In this document: piece after piece, positions 6,405-7,660 of the stretch
Layout of the letters: each line of letters begins with the position of its first letter
Position numbering within the stretch: the stretch's first letter is position 1
NCBI GenBank assembly: GCA_030690515.1
Contig: JAUYGP010000301.1
Coordinates: 1 to 7,660 of the forward strand
DNA: 7,660 nt
Origin: Giesbergeria sp.
GTDB taxonomy: Bacteria; Pseudomonadota; Gammaproteobacteria; Burkholderiales; Burkholderiaceae_C
Direction: 5' to 3'
Notes under the pieces: generated by a model
What the model was told of the DNA's origin: nothing
What the model saw: the letters and a program-made list of their open reading frames with translations, nothing else
Databases searched by the model: none
Position numbers and translations under genes: made by a program

Positions 6405-6992
6405 TCAATCTTTACCGGGACCATAGACACGCCGGGCGTCTTCCAAGCACTGGGCTTGCGCATCGTCCGCCACGGCTTTGCAGCGCTCGCTCGCCGCGTC
6501 GTAATCCATCGCTCGGCGCTCAACCACCGCCGTTTTTCGGGCTGCCGCCACGGCGGTGTCCCTGGCGGCCGGTGTATCGGCCATCCGGGCCTCAATGAGG
6601 GCAATACGGGCATCTTCCAGGGCCCGCACATGCAGCGCCTTGGCGTCCTTCTTGCACACCTTGCGGGAATGGTTGGGACGCTCGTTGCATTTTTCCTGAC
6701 TTACCGCGAAGGCCGCATCGGCCCGTACCACTCCGGCCTGGTAAGCGGCCTTGTCGCTGGGCGCAAAGCGCGCCTTCAAGTCGGCCAGAGCAATTTTTTT
6801 GCGCTCCACCATTTCTTTCATGCACACGTCCCGATCATGGCCGGTCAGGGTCTTGCAGTGCTTGTTCTGGGCCTTGTAGTCGGCGTTGATCTGCACCTGG
6901 GCTACATTGAACCCGGCCTTGTCCATGGCCATCCCGGTGTTGGCTGCGAAGCCGACGGCGGCCAGAACCAGCCAGGTGCGTGCGAAGGTCAT
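6405..6992 (-). CDS. Periplasmic protein with three CX10C repeats, unknown function
   Basis: The start at 6992 is chosen because GGAG lies nine bases upstream and the product then opens with a signal peptide (residues 1-22, cleavage near GMA|MD). An ATG at 7088 would read through the leader hairpins and bury the signal peptide. The mature protein is charged, rich in Ala, Lys, Arg and Asp, and probably almost all helical. Three segments each carry two cysteines separated by exactly ten residues: C46/C57, C102/C113 and C171/C182, each followed by an acidic/basic helix (MKEMVERK, KKDAKAL, LEDARR). In the periplasm each pair could form a disulfide closing a helical hairpin. I recall a betaproteobacterial family of hypothetical proteins with repeated 'CxxLxGxxxDxCxxEAKA' units; this is a diverged member. 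The function is unknown. Upstream is a CsbD-type stress gene in the same direction, so a stress link is plausible but unproven. Confidence 0.85.
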   Translation of the reverse strand: MTFARTWLVLAAVGFAANTGMAMDKAGFNVAQVQINADYKAQNKHCKTLTGHDRDVCMKEMVERKKIALADLKARFAPSDKAAYQAGVVRADAAFAVSQEKCNERPNHSRKVCKKDAKALHVRALEDARIALIEARMADTPAARDTAVAAARKTAVVERRAMDYDAASERCKAVADDAQAQCLEDARRVYGPGKD

Positions 6993-7010
6993 GGTGCAAC
7001 TCTCCAAAAG

Positions 7011-7039
7011 AAAGAAAATAGGCACGTCACACCCGTGCC
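7011..7039 (-). terminator. Terminator-like hairpin plus T-rich tract in the leader of the CX10C gene
   Basis: On the minus strand, GGCACG (7039-7034) pairs with CGTGCC (7026-7021) across a 7-base loop and is followed at once by TATTTTCTTTCTTTT (7020-7006), then the ribosome-binding site and ATG of the CX10C gene. It could be the terminator of csbD or an attenuator in the leader of the downstream gene. The 6-bp stem and interrupted T-run make it moderate in strength. Confidence 0.45.
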
Positions 7040-7044
7040 GTGCC

Positions 7045-7064
7045 GCAAGGCCCGCAGGCCTTGC
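7045..7064 (-). promoter_or_regulatory. Perfect hairpin in the csbD to CX10C-gene intergenic region
   Basis: GCAAGGCC (7045-7052) and GGCCTTGC (7057-7064) form a perfect 8-bp stem with a CGCA loop. No T-run follows on either strand. It lies five bases from the terminator-like hairpin at 7021-7039, making a tandem stem-loop leader or 3' untranslated structure. A weaker 5-bp hairpin (7117-7121/7127-7131) lies nearer csbD. I found no convincing promoter in the 178-base gap. Confidence 0.5.
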
Positions 7065-7170
7065 ATCGTCATTCTGTTTCCAAATCATTCGTGTCTAGGC
7101 GCGAAGCCGCAGACAGTGCCGCAGCACGGCAAGGCGAAGCAACAACGACACGGATGGTTTAGAAATGAAA

Positions 7171-7389
7171 TCAGTCGTTGAAACGGAATTCAGGGTGGCG
7201 GTCCTGCCATTCCTTGAGCTGCTTCTCGGCGGCGTCGCGCACCAGTCCATGGCGCTCCTGGAGCTTGCCGATGAACTGCTCGCGACGGCCCGCAATGACG
7301 TCCAGGTCGTCGTTGGTCAGCTTGCCCCATTGCTCCTGGACCTTACCGGTAAATTGCTTCCAGTTGCCTTTGACTCGGTCTTCATTCAT
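7171..7389 (-). CDS. CsbD family stress-response protein (YjbJ-like)
   Basis: A 72-residue, highly charged soluble protein matching the CsbD family along its whole length. It has MNEDRVKGNWKQFTGKVQEQ at the start, WGKLTNDDLDVIAGRREQFIGKLQERHG in the middle, and a short helical tail ending in HPEFRFND. It closely resembles E. coli YjbJ as I recall it (NWKQFKGKVKEQWGKLTDDD). CsbD proteins are general-stress products (sigma-B dependent in Bacillus, abundant in stationary phase in enterobacteria); the molecular role is not established. The ATG has GAGG nine bases upstream. The leader is about 190 bases with palindromes at 7426-7434 and 7504-7516 that could be operators. The next gene downstream encodes the CX10C periplasmic protein. 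Confidence 0.95.
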   Translation of the reverse strand: MNEDRVKGNWKQFTGKVQEQWGKLTNDDLDVIAGRREQFIGKLQERHGLVRDAAEKQLKEWQDRHPEFRFND

Positions 7390-7425
7390 GGTGTGTTTCC
7401 TCTTCGATTCGCTCCTGCCGTCCCT

Positions 7426-7516
7426 GCACTGTGCTTGGAACTACTGCAAGAGGCGATGGGGAAACTGTAGGCCGCAGAGCGCGCGCCGGGCGTAGGCGAG
7501 GCCACGCACTGTGCGT
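7426..7516. promoter_or_regulatory. Two GCACTGTGC palindromes upstream of csbD
   Basis: GCAC-T-GTGC occurs at 7426-7434 and again at 7506-7514, starting exactly 80 bases apart; the second extends to ACGCAC-T-GTGCGT (7504-7516). Paired palindromes in a stress-gene upstream region could bind a dimeric regulator. No regulator is recognised and chance cannot be excluded. Confidence 0.3.
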
Positions 7517-7544
7517 CGGTGCTGGACTACGCCGGTAGGAAAAT

Positions 7545-7561
7545 GCTGGCGGCCTGCCAGC
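7545..7561 (-). terminator. Probable intrinsic terminator of the gene entering from the right edge
   Basis: GCTGGC (7545-7550) and GCCAGC (7556-7561) form a perfect 6-bp stem with a 5-base loop. On the minus strand the stem is followed by ATTTTCC, a short T-run. It lies 23 bases past the stop of the partial gene and about 155 bases before csbD, so it probably separates the two transcription units. Confidence 0.55.
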
Positions 7562-7584
7562 GGGGCACGGCGTCAGTGCAGCAC

Positions 7585-7660
7585 TCAGCGCCCAGCTTGC
7601 TCCAGCCACTCGGCCACTTCGCGCACCACTTGTTCGGTGGCCTGCGCCAGCGCCTGCGTG
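7585..7660 (-). CDS. C-terminal fragment of an unidentified protein (cut by window edge)
   Basis: An open frame enters from the right edge on the minus strand and ends at TGA (7587-7585). It encodes about 24 residues, a predicted amphipathic helix ending EVAEWLEQAGR. The third codon positions are GC-rich, as in its neighbours, and a terminator-like hairpin follows the stop, both supporting a real gene end. Too little is present to name the family. The other two minus-strand frames here look less gene-like. Confidence 0.6.
   Translation of the reverse strand, partial: TQALAQATEQVVREVAEWLEQAGR

Noticed and set aside
6993..7088. Upstream start at 7088 for the CX10C protein
   Set aside because: It would translate through two perfect hairpins and place 32 residues ahead of a clear signal peptide with its own ribosome-binding site.

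Overview
The window looks like chromosomal DNA of a Burkholderiales bacterium, most likely Comamonadaceae (Acidovorax, Simplicispira or Comamonas-like). The reasons are high GC content, the tkt/gap neighbourhood, the sequence style of the MurU- and PepP-like proteins, and two protein families (a CX10C-repeat periplasmic protein and a 'C-x3-WAE' C-terminal domain) that I associate with that order. The taxonomic call is inference from memory, not from a search.

Layout, left to right. Positions 1-139 (minus strand) are the 5' end of a group II intron, probably bacterial class C. It sits a few bases past the strong intrinsic terminator (145-179) of gap, and its remainder lies outside the window. 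The minus-strand block 197-4091 then reads, in transcription order, tkt (transketolase), a small secreted protein of unknown function, and gap (glyceraldehyde-3-phosphate dehydrogenase). tkt and gap link the non-oxidative pentose phosphate/Calvin-type sugar interconversions to lower glycolysis through glyceraldehyde-3-phosphate. The unknown secreted protein between them looks like an accessory insertion. A short divergent promoter region (4092-4194) separates tkt from a plus-strand pair, a MurU-like nucleotidyltransferase and pepP (Xaa-Pro aminopeptidase), which overlap by ATGA. The murU gene carries an in-frame, lower-GC segment resembling a degenerate copy of a Comamonadaceae interspersed hairpin repeat.

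From 6405 to the end all genes are on the minus strand: a periplasmic protein with three CX10C repeats, a CsbD/YjbJ-type stress protein upstream of it, and the last codons of an unidentified gene entering from the right edge. The intergenic regions here hold several clear hairpins: a terminator-like one after the partial gene, two in tandem in the leader of the CX10C gene, and two GCACTGTGC palindromes upstream of csbD.

Most of the window is ordinary housekeeping DNA. The parts that repay attention are the intron at the gap terminator, the secreted protein between tkt and gap, the repeat-like segment inside murU, and the hairpin-rich leader of the CX10C gene. I saw no CRISPR array, tRNA, rRNA, phage or defence genes.
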